NCBI GenBank assembly: GCA_030704615.1
Contig: CM060732.1
Span: 47,101,053-47,165,052 of the forward strand
Direction: 5' to 3'
Length of the DNA stretch: 64,000 bases
Origin: Takakia lepidozioides
Taxonomy: Eukaryota; Streptophyta; Takakiopsida; Takakiales; Takakiaceae
Shown here: piece after piece, positions 23,201-34,392 of the stretch
Position numbering within the stretch: the stretch's first letter is position 1
Layout: each line of letters begins with the position of its first letter
Translations under genes and position numbers: made by a program
The notes under the pieces: model-generated
What the model was told of the DNA's origin: nothing
What the model saw: the letters and a program-made list of their open reading frames with translations, nothing else
Database searches by the model: none

Positions 23201-24072
23201 ATGGGTTGCCAGTCCTGGATGTCCCTCCATCGGGTGTTTGTCTAGGTTGGAATGCTTTTGATGAGCGCTACTGGCGGTGGGTTTTCTCCTTTTGCAATTT
23301 CTTTCTGTCCGATGCAGATGTTTTGGTGCTCATCCAGTCCATCGACCTTCGCTGTCGCCGTGCACTTGCCAGCTATTTGAAAGCCTCCGGTATGAGGGTC
23401 GTGAAGACATGGAATTGTGTGAACAGCATGTACCCGACGAAGGGGGATCGTCCGGGAGAGATGGTAAATCTGCCTTCTTGTTCCTCTTCTTGGTGGTTCT
23501 TGGATGGAGTTGCATAGGTCGCTCAAACTCATATGTAGGGGCCTGGTTTTGAAGCTTCTTAGTTCCTTGTGGATGTCTTGTTCGCAGACTCGTTTGTTTG
23601 AAGCTGTTTGTCTCGTCCGAGTGCATTCACCTACGACTCCGGCCGTCATTAGGGAGTTTGCCATCACTCATGGGGGCAAGTTCATAGACGAGAGGACAGA
23701 ACCTCCCACGGATGACATGCACCACAACTACGTTGACAACAACGTGTGCTTGCGAAGGGGGAATGGAGTTCCTTGGAGAGGGGCGAGGGAGAGGAGTCCG
23801 GCTTTCATTCAAACGATTGTGGAGTGCTGCACCTACACAGACGCCAGAGTTCTGGATTTGTCAATGGGCACAAGTTCGTCTCTTCAACATTCACATTTCA
23901 TGAGGTTTGTTTGAGCTTGCACTTTCAGCACTTCCCACCGTTCCAAATGTGTCTTCAATGTCTGTTTCCTTCATTCTATTCTACTGCAGGTGACTTTGGT
24001 TTGGGTAGAGCATTCTCGCATCATTTGCTCGTTGGTCTCCAAACCATTCCTATTAGAAGAATGCTTTTGTAA
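20280..24072 (+). pseudogene. ParB-like domain plus N4/N6 DNA methyltransferase-like domain, intron-containing, broken
   Basis: Probable exons: about 20315-20915, 21015-21207, 21320-21759, 21879-22102, 22376-23039, 23125-23276, 23317-23463, 23588-23904 and 23991-24072, most with GT..AG borders. The N-terminal domain reads LKIPLCRLVSMPVV and later WNGNHRLLAWMAVI (20753 onward), resembling the ParB/sulfiredoxin-fold motif (D/N)GNHRLAAW. The middle is helical, with a Gly/Lys/Arg-rich linker (22680-22780). The C-terminal part has ELIILDIPDGLPVLDV (about 23180-23225) in the position of a DPPY motif, then RERSPAFIQTIVE and VLDLSMGTSS (23849 on), resembling motif I of beta-class N4/N6 methylases, where motif IV precedes motif I. 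Damage: TAG 20657-20659 and TGA 21730-21732 (both where Trp fits), TAA 21996-21998, TAG 22779-22781, a frameshift near 20350, and an unclear frame at the 23276/23317 junction. Domain names are inferences from motifs. Confidence 0.55.
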
Positions 24073-24530
24073 ATCCATCATGTTGAAGTCCACGTGATCA
24101 AAGAGCGTTCAGGCATTCTCAATTCTGGTGAGCATCCATGATGCTCCCGCACATACCTGGCATGTTTGCAAGGGTGGTGAGTAAGAAAAGATTTCGCAGG
24201 GATCCGCTTTGGATGATGTCAGTGTGCACTTGCTCACGACGTAGCCACATTCCAATGCAGGGGCCTTGATATGTTGATAACGTCTAAATGGATAGAAAGG
24301 ATGGATACAATGGATGTAACACATCCAGTCTGCATTCCCTGGAAATGGCTGATCAACCCGCGGTAATAGGTGACACCCGCGGAAATAGGCCCTGTATGCA
24401 TGCTGACGTGACGTGAGCCTGTGCTGGGCTCACGGTTTCCTGGGTTCACAGGCTCACGCCTCCGGGCTCACAGAATAGCACCCCCCGCGTCGACCAACAT
24501 ACTTTGATGTGCTGGAAACGACGGCCCAAC
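24073..24530. other. Intergenic, no gene seen
   Basis: Only short, motif-free frames on either strand. A short duplication is visible: ACCCGCGG(T/A)AATAGG near 24356 and 24378. Confidence 0.4.
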
Positions 24531-25140
24531 AGACCCAACTCAAACAAACTTGCCGCACACCAGACTTGGCGAACTGGTAGCCGAACAAACTGATATCCCA
24601 AGAGAGCGACTGTCATGCTTGCCGCCGTCGTTGCATTTAAGAGGGTCCACAAGACTCCCACGTTCTGATGTGGACGGCCCAATAGACGCAGTACAAACAG
24701 ACTTGTGGCAGTCAAACGGACTGAAGTGGCAGTCCAACAGACGGCCTGGAGTCCAGCAGTCCCAAGAGAGCCTTTGTACTCCTGCGAAAGATGATTTAAT
24801 TGGTGCAGGAGACTTGGACGTGGTGCAAAGTCCGGCCGAATAGACCCACTGTGAACAGACTGGCGGCACAAGAGACTAATAAAGTGGCATCTGTCAGACA
24901 GACACATGTTCGAAGAGACTGATTTTCAGGTCACCGTCGAGAGGCGAAACTGAGTAGAAAAGCGTCATATCCAATGCAGTGGTGGGCCACCAGAGACAAT
25001 GCGAACAGACTCATAGCAGAAAAGACTGATAAACTGAGTCTCTGATATCGATACAGATCCAGTGTCTCGCCCGCGGATGGTTCAACAGACTCAGGAGAGA
25101 AGAAGCAAGAAGACTGACGAGAAGAGACTGAGGGTAAACA
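24530..25140. repeat. Degenerate minisatellite built on (A/C/G)AACAGACT
   Basis: The words CAACAGAC, GAACAGACT, AAACAGACT and AAGAGACT recur at irregular spacing (for example near 24527, 24703, 24737, 24853, 25003 and 25082). The units are too diverged for a clear period. Open frames across it on the minus strand have no recognisable domain. Confidence 0.4.
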
Positions 25141-25860
25141 GGAAACTCGATTGTCTTCAACTGTCCTCATCGTGTCAATGGACATGATCCAGTCCTACCA
25201 GTCAAACATCCATGCACACTTGCAGAATGTCAGCACATGTCTCAGTGTGGTTCCGCAGGTGTAAATGGATGTTTGAGGACCGTAGGACAGGATCTTGTCC
25301 GCTGAGACGAGGAGTAGTAATGTTGCAGTCTGCTGCCAACCCCTCTATCATGTGATGGATCCTTGACAAAGCATTGGATCTTCGGGATTTCCATTATGCT
25401 AAACTTCTGCACGCTCTTGCACGCCGTTTTACTTCGTCCCCTAAACAGTCCCATCGTCCGATATGAAATCTGCAATGTATACACGCCCCCATGGGGTCCA
25501 TTGCAGTACGAAGGGGTATCATGAGGGACCAGAAGCAGATGACGATATGGAGGACAGATAAGGCAGTAGCGATTTTATGACATATAAGCATACCATAAAG
25601 CCTAACCTTCCCTAAAGCACAACAAGAAGGCCAAAATAGTGGAAGCATATGCACGATGGTGGCTGTAGAGCCCGGCCCGCCAGTCCTGTCATGTTCAGGC
25701 ACACCCTTCATCATCATTAACGTCGCTCGTGCACAAGAAGAAGACGGCGTGCGTGGAAACGCCCTCCGCAACATCCGACAACAAAGAGCCCTCATAAGAG
25801 AGAGTCCGGTTTTGGTGGCAGGGTTTAGATTTTCCCAGCCCTAAAAAAGGAGGGCTCGGA
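25141..25860. other. Intergenic, no gene seen
   Basis: Open frames of 60-133 codons occur on both strands without recognisable motifs or splice-consistent neighbours. Confidence 0.4.
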
Positions 25861-26069
25861 TGGGTTTTGAAATGTTTGACGGTCCAGATCCGGCGCCGTC
25901 AGCGGACTGGATGGCCACGGACTGGAGGGCAGACTGGTAGCAGACTCGAGGGCAGACTTTTTGGCGCGGCGGAGCGCGGGCAGGGCTGCCGCGGGCGCGG
26001 TTGGTGGGCCGCAGCTATTGGGGCCGCGGCAATCGGGTGCGGCTGGGCGACCGCACGCAGCGGCGGGCA

Positions 26070-26100
<31 letters not shown>

Positions 26101-26170
26101 TCCGGTGTGGGGGAGCCGGGCGTCCGTGCGCGGGGCCCACCGGTCTGCTCGCGCGTGCGCCATAATGTAC
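25860..26170. other. GC-rich block with a 29-G homopolymer
   Basis: Sharply GC-rich compared with its surroundings. An uninterrupted run of G occupies 26070-26098. Before it, GACTGG(A/T)(G/T)-type words repeat (25899-25960). Frames crossing the run encode poly-Gly or poly-Pro and are not credible genes. Confidence 0.7.
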
Positions 26171-27217
26171 CAATTATTGTAAAATGAGAGGCGTATTTTT
26201 TCTTTGCGTTCTTGTCGGCTGGTGCTTCTACTTTCCATATTGAGGTGGTCTTATTGGCTTTCTTGTAAAGAGAGACTTTGCGGAGACATGCAAGTCAATG
26301 GAGAAAATGTGGTCAAAGTACCTTACACCATGTCAAGGCGCTGAATTGCTGTTTGAGGCTTGTTTGCCTCAGTTGAGAATGAGATTAGACATCTTTAGAA
26401 TTGATTTGAACTGAATGGCTTCAAGTTGCAAACATCATTTTTGAAACGTGCTAGTTGGGGCCATAGATTGGAGCAAGGCAGAGGAAGTCAAAACAGTTGA
26501 TCAAGTTTGAACTCGACCGCTTAAGGGCTGTAGGGGTGCCATTAAAAACATCAACTTGCTATGTTCTGCGTGTCAGTGGATGAAATGTCGTTTGTAGGCA
26601 CCAAACTCACAATGCGTCACTTCAAGCTAGGCCAGTATGTTGATATCACTGGAACCGTGCCACTGGCTTTCAGGTTGGGATTCTTCCCCCCTCTTTATCC
26701 TATTTTGACGATGCCTATGTGTGTCTGTTTCATTGATTGGCTATGTTTCACACCATGACAGGCCTCACTATTGCATGAGCATGGCATGTTCATTAAGATT
26801 TTACTGACAAGACCTAAATGATATGACTCTTAGCAAGAGTTGTAAAGGGGCTACAGGAGATGACTGAGGTTGATGTCACTTTTCATACATTCTAATCCAA
26901 TTTTTTTCAGGGGGAGGTGAAAAAATTAGCATTTGATCTAACTTGGATATACAAGAAATTAAAATTCAAGAAAAGAAAATTAAGCCTCGCGCAACAATGC
27001 AATGCAAAACAGTTGGCATGGATTGTACAAGTGTAGATTTGTAAAAATCAAACAACAAATAATATTTTGCTAGTTGCGCTTGTTTGAGTGGAGTAATCAA
27101 GGCCCTCCATTCTATCCCCAGTACAAAAGCCATATGCATGCTGCATTACAGTCCAATAGAATGCAATCCCACTGAACAAGCCTCTTTACAATTTCCACAC
27201 TACACTCATCACTCAGT
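26171..27217. other. AT-richer intergenic sequence, no gene seen
   Basis: No frame with recognisable domains. This is the left flank of the piggyBac element, ending with its TTAA target at 27218-27221. Confidence 0.5.
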
Positions 27218-27941
27218 TTAACCCCTAATGGACGAGGCGACCCGTTTCGGGTCGCATCAGGGTGGCTACATAATTCATCCATGATGTAACTTTGTCGGAT
27301 GACATCGGATGAAAACAATTTTTGAACGATAGTTGTGCGCCTTGATGTCATGCACCCGCCTGTCTTTATGGCACCCTAAAATAATAAAATCCCTGCCGTC
27401 AGTGTTTTTCTTATTGTGCAGGGGTACCCAAATTTGGGTGGTTCAGGGCCCTCCAGCACCTTTGATCTAGTGACGTGGCAGGCTAAAGGGGTGAGGGGGC
27501 GATCAAAAGCCGGCGACGGGTTTAGGCATGGGGTTGCATGTCCGCCCGTGCGGACACACCCAGGCACCTGAAATAATGATGATGACGGGCCCGGTAGGTG
27601 GCGGGAGCGGCTGGGTATCTTCTCAGGCATAGAGTCTCCAGCCTTCCTTGCACCTTGCTTACGGGCAATTTCTCTCGATTGTCGCTGCTTTATGTTTTTG
27701 CTGCTCTTGTTTTTGCTATCGTCGCATGCAGGTGATTTGTAGGGGGGGGCTTCTATGTGTGCTCATTATGAGCGCAGCTCGAGCTGCACAGCCATACATT
27801 TTCCATGTAGGAAACCACCGGGAGTCGTTCCGCTTTGCGAGATATGGCCTTGGAACTTGATCTTCCTGCTTTTTGTGCATTGACGATGCTGTTAGGGTTC
27901 AATTTGGAGGCGTTGTTGCTTGTACTACTGAGAATCTTCAA

Positions 27942-29525
27942 ATGGAGAGTGATGGTGGTGATGAACCTAACCTGGATTTTCTCAACTTGTTCAAGCCTTG
28001 TACCTGGGAAAAAGGCGTGGGCATCAATTTTGTAAGCGACAGAGATGCTTTTAGTGGCCCCGACCCTGGGCCTTGCCTCCCTGACATGAAGGTTTCCACT
28101 CCTATTTGGTTTTTTCACCTGTTTTGGAGGCAATCTGTACTCGAGCGGATTTGCAGAGAGTCCAACCGCTATGCATGTGAAGCGTTGGGTACAGGGACTC
28201 GTGGAGGGCCTCGAAGGAAGGAACTGCAGGTTCCTGAACTGCGGCTTGGATTGGTGTGCGTCTGTTTATGGCATGAAGAAGCTGCCCGTACTCGTTGTTA
28301 CTGGCAACACTCTGAGGTGTTCTTCTCTTGCCCTGTCATCCGCAAAGTAATGACCCGAGACAGGTGGGAGGCCATACTTAGATGCCTGCACCTTGTCGAC
28401 ATTTCCACTTTGGTCTCTGATCGCTCAAGTCCCAATTTTGACAAGTTGGGAAAGTTTAGGTGGGTTTGCGATGAAGTAGTTGCTAGATGTAAATCGTTGT
28501 GGAATCTGCACAAGATGTTGACGGTGGACAAGCTTATGATCCGTTACAAGGGGAAATATTATCCGATTAGGATGTACATGCCAAAGAAGCCATGCAAGTG
28601 GGGCATAAAAGCTTGGGCGTTGGCTGATTCAGAAACGCATTATGTGTACGATTTCTTTTTCTACTGTGGGAAGAATGCAAAGGGCCCTGAGGGTGACAGG
28701 CCAAAAAGTGGCAAAGGTGAGGGTTATGATGTTGTCACCAGGCTTGCTGCGGGATTGCATGGTTTGGGGCATGTAATTGTCACTGACAATCACTTCACCT
28801 CGGTGCAGCTTCTCTATGACTTGGCCCAAGTTGGCACTTGGGCCACTGGCATAGTCAAATTAAACAGGAGAGGCCTTCCTCCTTCTTTGATTAGGATGAA
28901 AAAGTCTAGGACTGCCAAGCAAGGCCAGTCATGGTACAGGATGCATGCTTCTAAGCAGCTTGCTGCAATCTTGTGGTGGGACAAGAAGGGGGTATTTCTA
29001 TTGTCTTCTGTAGCTAGGCCAGCATGTAGGCCTTCTTCTCCTATGTCTGTAAGACGATTCGTGGGACACCAGAGAGTGTCAGTGCCATCTGTTCCTACAC
29101 ATGTGCAGTATCAAACAATTATGCGAGGAGTAGATGTGCAAGACCAGCTTTGAGGTGCGTACAGCTTGCAGCTACGTACAAAGAAATGGTGGCATCGTGG
29201 ATTCTTCTTCCTTATGGACACAACAATGGTGATTGCATATATTTTGCATTCAGCCCATGTCACCAAGATGGGCCGGCGGGCCATGAGCCATTTGGAGTTC
29301 AATTTGGCGCTGGTTTATGCATTGACAGCAGGGACCTGCACAGACAACATGGAGGGCACTGGCGATGGGTCTTGCACATTTGTGCATCAATGCCTTCACA
29401 CAACGCAGAGGCGGTTGTGTGGTGTTTGTCATGTGCGCACTCATTACTACTGCCCTGGATGTGAGGGCAAACACTTGTGCATTGGTGCGTGCTGGAATGA
29501 GGCACATCGCCATGGATCGAGGTGA
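27942..29525 (+). pseudogene. piggyBac transposase (DDE_Tnp_1_7 type) with one in-frame stop
   Basis: Cut-and-paste transposase acting on TTAA sites. First ATG 27942 (MESDGGDEPN); the frame is open for another 23 codons upstream and could be joined by an intron. Recognisable blocks: FFHLFWRQSVLERI; RDRWEAILRCLHL; the first catalytic Asp in LTVDKLMIRYKGKYY; KKPCKWGIKAWALADS; the second Asp in VIVTDNHFTS; and RGVDVQDQL, matching the conserved GGVDxxDQ block. A TGA at 29151-29153 then interrupts where an Arg (CGA) would fit. The same frame continues GAYSLQLRTKKWWHRGFFFL to a stop at 29525, including a Cys/His C-terminal domain (CGVCHVRTHYYCPGC ... CNEAH-like ending). Length without the stop is about 527 codons, normal for the family. 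Confidence 0.92.
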
Positions 29526-30319
29526 CATTTCCAGTTGCAACTGCAACTGGTGTCGTGCTCTGTTGGCGTTTCTTGTGTGTGTGAGTGTTCACAGGGTGGT
29601 GGGGCTGTGATGGCAGGTTTGGTGGTCGCTGCTATGGAGTGCGTTTGTCGGGTGCTGCGTTTCGGGTGCCCGACAATTCTCCATAAATCGATGACGTAGC
29701 CCGATTTTTTGGGCCGGAATCCTCTGCCGGCTCAGGCATGAGTTCCCCGGAATTTGGATTCAAGTAGAAATAGACCCAAATGGAAATCTATGCATGTAGA
29801 TTGGTTAGAATGCTTCCAAATTTTTTATGGTGGTGAGTTTCCACCCAAAGAACAATATGACCAGAGGAACTGACATTGTGATGAAAATTTGGACACATTT
29901 GAGGCAGATTTGGGGTCAATTGTAATGGAGAGCATGTTTGACCCACCAATTTTCCCATACAAAGCAACCCTCATGTGGTTTTGGAATTTGGTTCTAGAAT
30001 CTTGGCCCAAGGTGCTCTACATGCCAGGCAATTACAATCTGGGTATGCTGTATCAATGAAAAATCATTTTGCCAGGCCAATTGCTTGGTCAAACCATTTT
30101 TTCACTCCAAAACTAGAGCACAATAAATATTTACAGCTTACATTTTTGTTATAATCTTCCTAATGACACGGTGAAATCACTTGAAATTTTTACAGTAGGT
30201 TCCTGAAGTAGGTAGGATTACTTTCATACGGTTCATCCCCCTAGATGTTTGCCAAATGTCAGATATGCCTTCAAACATGAGGACATGTTCAGTTTTGGCA
30301 TGGGCCCACCAAAAATGGG
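29526..30319. other. 3' non-coding part of the piggyBac element
   Basis: No frame of interest. It lies between the transposase stop and the right terminal repeat. Confidence 0.6.
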
Positions 30320-30949
30320 CTCGTCCATTAGGGGTTAAGCAAATTCTCTTGACTATCATTATGACGCTGTCTACAATCGGCCCTTCTGACATACCTCCAA
30401 GCAGCATTTCAACATCTCGATTCTCAACACAAGAGAGAGAAATCGATCATTGCCTCATGAAGACAGGTAGCCATGTTTCTCTTCTCTCTCTGCCAAAAGA
30501 AAAAAAACTATTATCTAATCAGTAGCAAATGGGCTTTGACACTGATTTCATTTTTGGGTAGGGAATTAGCCTGAGAATTGGTACCTAAACCAAACATTGC
30601 ATCGATTTCTAAGCCCTTCCATTGCTGGAATGGCTGGCTTCAATGTGAGGATTCCGTCTCATACGCCTCCTCTCACTATTAATTTCCGTCTCCATGCTTG
30701 TTTTCAACATGGTACTGATTGTCTAGGAGTTGAAAGTTGTTGTATACGAACACCCAAGCAAACCCCACTTGATCTGTAGAATCAAATACAAACCAAATGT
30801 AACGAGGTCCTAATGGCTTGCACTCATCCACTCATTCATACAGAAAGTAGAGGTCAGATGGAGCGAGATTACCAATATTTGAGTAACAATGTAGGAGGTC
30901 CACAGACATGTACGTATGAGCATGTAATGTAGGAGCGTACCTACCAACT

Positions 30950-33900
30950 TCTGGTGCATGTTGCGTTCCCTCTTGTGGATCATTGGTTCTTAGCCGGAGA
31001 TCTTAATATGGTTGAACATTCAATTGATCGTTTGGGTTCAGTTCACTATTCGTCTTCTGAGGAATTATCGGCTTGGGACTCTCTTTGCTTTGCTGTTGGC
31101 CTTTTGGTCATTCATGAATTTGATTCCAATGCTATCGGGTTTACCTTGTCCAACAATAGATCACCCCCCCATCTCAGCATGGCTAGATTGGACAGGCTGT
31201 ATTGTTATTCTGTTGCTAAGGCTTTGGGTCAAGGCCCTGCCTCAATCCCCGATTGTGCCTGACTTTGATCATGCGCAGATTTCTTTTTCCTTGACCCCCC
31301 CTGGGATCCACGCGAGGGGGGCAAATTGAACCCAACGCTGCTTTCCTCCCCTGCTTTCATCTTGGATCTGGCCAAGACCTGGACCCTCGCAGGCTCTTCG
31401 TGCTATCCCCTACGCTTAAATTTCTGAGCAAACTGGAGGCTATTAGGCATGAGGCACAAGCTGCTGCAGAAAGATCTAGAAAAGAGAAAGCATTACTTAA
31501 ATGCATTACTCATTGTCAATGGCTTATAGAATCGGGATCAATAGGCCCCCATACTTATGATTCCTTGGTCTCTGCCAAAAGCAATCTGGGCTCATTAATC
31601 AGCACCAGGGAGCAGGCAATTACAAAAAAAAGCAGACGCTCAATTGGTCTCTTAAAGGAGAAAAAATAACAGCCTATTTTTTCAGCGATCTCCTCTCTTA
31701 GGAGCTCTGATGGTAACATTTTATGTAAACCAAAGGACATGGTTGGGGTCGCAGCGATGCACTTTAAATCATTGTTTGGCCCTTCCCTGACTGACAATTC
31801 TTTGGAGCGTGATGCAGTTCTAAAGTCCATCCCCAGCATCCTATCAATGATCAGGCCATTCTTGGAGATCCCTTCACCGCATCTGAGTTCTTGGATGCGA
31901 TTGAATCTCTAAGTGCCTTCCCATCAAAATTATTGCCAAGGCTTTGGCATTGAGGCTGCAACTCCTTGGTAAGCTTATCCGCCCGGAACAGACATGATTC
32001 CAGATAGGATGATTCTAGATAATGTTTTGCTTGCACATAAAGCCTTGTTCATGCCCAAGCCTCCAACCAGCCCTTAGCCCTCCTTATGTTGAACTTCGAA
32101 AAGGCGTTCGACAACGTTAATCGGTCATTCTTGCTCGGAGCCCTGCAGAAGGTTGGAATCAACGACACCTTCCTTCAATGGGTGAAATTTCTCCTCACCT
32201 CGGCCTCCAGCAAGGTCACTGTCAACGACACGCTGTCGTCCTCCTTCCATCTCCATAGATCGGTAAGACAGGGATGTCCCTTCTCTCCTTTTCTTTTCCT
32301 CATTGCTGATGACTCCTTAGGGCACCTTCTTCATTCCAATCCTGACATCGTGGGGCTTAAAGTCCCCAAAGTCGTGCCAGATACCTTTAGTATTAAAGCC
32401 TCCTTATATTTGCTCATAGACAATAGCCCTCGCAACAAGGTTACGCTCATGCTTGAGGCTCTCCAGCTTTTCTCTAAGGCCTCAGGTCTGCGGGTCAATT
32501 GGGCTAAGTCTGTGGCAATCCTATCCAAGCTGAATGCTGATGCTACTCTATCCCATATTGCCTCGACCTGGGCCTTCGTTGGCTGGCGGATGGCGAAGCA
32601 CACACACCATCGGGCCACTTGATAGGTCACGGGCTTGCAGATATTGCTCAACGTTGTGCTGCAGTTATAACCAAGCTTAAGAGGAAATTAATCCAGTGCA
32701 TCTATCCATTGTTGGCAGGGCGTTGGCAGTGAACCAGGTGCTTCTGGCCTCGAGTTGGTTTACAGCAGCTGTCTGGTCTCCTGGTTCTGAGATCATCAAC
32801 CAGATTAGAGCTCTGGCCCGAAATTTCATCTAGGGTGCGACTCTATCCTCTCCCTCGCGAAGAGCTCTTGTTAGTTGGGCTCAAATTACCCAAAAAAAGA
32901 AATTTGGTGGATTACGCATTATCGATCCTATGAAGCAGATCGTCTCTCTGCTAGCGAAGTGGGTGCCCCGCGCTCTCACCCACCTGGCCTCCCCTTGGAG
33001 TATGCTGGTTAGACAACACATACTGGAGGCTTCCCCTGCTCCTGGCTCCTGGCCTGCATCGCTTTGCTGGGTGATTCAAGGCCCCCCACATAGAGCATAC
33101 GACCTTGGATCCTTGGCTTGGAGGTCAATCTGGAATGCATGGCTGAAAAATCGACCCTTCCTATCGCAGCGTACTCCAGCAACTATCGACGAGGCCCTTA
33201 GACCACCTTTATTCCTTAATTATAATGCGGATTCAGACCTCCTCCTCAGATGTTCCGACAGATGGGCGGCTTGGGAGACTGCAGGGATTTCCCACTTTTC
33301 TCACCTCTGGGAAGGGGGAACCTTTTTGCCTCCACAGGATTCTTGCTCTTCGCTTTCTTCCAGAAGAGCTAGAGCCTGGACTCTGGTCACCGATAATATT
33401 CCGGCCTCCTAGATTTCGATTTGCTCTCTGCGTGTCAATCGCACTATGATCCCGTTGTGGATGGGCGGATATAGCTTGTCACGCCCTATTGCGATGTTTG
33501 CTTCATTTAGGATGGGAACCAGGCTTTCTGGCTTGGAATTCAAAGCTGACTCTCTTGGGAATCTCTATGCTCCCACTTGGGCATCCAGAGAGGAGAACTC
33601 TTTGACTGCAATCAGAGTTTTCAGCTATGACATAGGCTTAACCCAACTTAACTCTCTGCTGGATAATTTACTGCTACTTCCATCATTTGTTCATTGTTTT
33701 GGTCCCATAAGCTCCCTGGGCTTTCTGCAGATGGAGTTCCTTTCTCTTTAGTCTTTATTCCAATGTACTGTAAAAACTTTGGCTTGGCATACCCCTGTGC
33801 CCATTGAAAAGAAATCCCTGATATGGTTGAAAGCAGAAAAGAGAGGGAAAAGAGAGAAAGGGTTACCACTCAAGGCTTGACGGGTTGCGCTTTCTGGATG
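30950..33900 (+). pseudogene. LINE retrotransposon ORF2 remnant (endonuclease, RT, C-terminus)
   Basis: Plus-strand pieces in the order of a LINE ORF2. 30951-31262 is the end of an APE-type endonuclease (FLAGDLNMVEHSIDR ... SMARLDRLYCY). 31400-31675 is the linker (RKEKALLKCITHCQWL). 32062-32622 is the RT core (LNFEKAFDNVNRSFL, VRQGCPFSPFLFLI). 32690-33412 is the C-terminal region (LAKWVPRALTHLASPWSML, AYDLGSLAWRSIWNAW). The RT catalytic YADD box is missing: the sequence runs ASLYLLIDNS where it should be. Frames change at least four times and carry stops, so the element is dead. The 3' tail (about 33690-33880) recurs inside ABCB intron 9. No target duplication was identified. Confidence 0.85.
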
Positions 33901-33990
33901 TGTATATGTGTGTGTGTGTGAGATAGAGAGAGATTGAGGCAGAGATAGAGAGCCAGTGTACCCAAATATTGTGATTCATAAAGATCATGA
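33690..33990 (+). repeat. LINE 3' tail repeat and GT/GA microsatellite
   Basis: The segment CCAATGTACTGTAAAAACTT ... CCCTGTGCCCATTGAAAAG ... TATGGTTGAAAGC is related to 36535-36620 in ABCB intron 9. It is followed by a GTGTGT run (33907-33920) and GA-rich repeats (33921-33952). 33990-34392 is the 3' flank of the ABCB gene with no other feature. Confidence 0.7.
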
Positions 33991-34392
33991 GTCGAGTACC
34001 AAGCCTTCCCACCAAGTGTGGAAATACTTACATTTAGGTCAATTGCTACATAATATTAGCACAGTAAATATCATCACATACAGCTAGAAAGCCACTTTCT
34101 TACTTGGCCATGTGCTGTAACAGCAACAGGTGTACAGCAAGAGACTAGAAAGACAAATCTGAGCCAATCATAGGCAACAGCCTCCAGAGCTCATCCTTTC
34201 ATCTTTGCACCAAATCTCCCACATATTACTTGCAGAACCATGAGACGCAGTGAGCCTCAATTAGCGAAATTCCATCTCTCTTGTTTGAACAAGTTCCCCA
34301 CACTGTAATTTGAAGTCGAAAGAGGCCATACACCAACATCAAGTTGATTTTAAGCACCATCCCACCTCTCCACCTTTAGCATGGTGCCATAT

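Larger units (their letters stand above)
27222..30334 (+). mobile_element. piggyBac-superfamily DNA transposon, full length (3,113 bp)
   Basis: The ends are CCCCTAATGGACGAG (27222-27236) and its exact reverse complement (30320-30334), each flanked by TTAA (27218-27221 and 30335-30338), the diagnostic piggyBac target. The interior encodes a piggyBac-type transposase on the plus strand. Next to the left end lies a perfect hairpin, GCGACCCG-TTT-CGGGTCGC (27237-27255). The right end lacks that hairpin, so similarity between ends stops after the 15-bp TIR. Non-coding sequence occupies about 0.7 kb before and 0.8 kb after the transposase. Confidence 0.95.

Noticed and set aside
20280-24072. Bacterial contamination as the source of the ParB/methylase-like gene
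   Set aside because: The gene is split by several GT..AG introns and lies between eukaryotic repeats.
25825-26238. 137-codon minus and 106-codon plus frames through the G run
   Set aside because: They encode poly-Pro or poly-Gly from the homopolymer; no domain or conservation signal.
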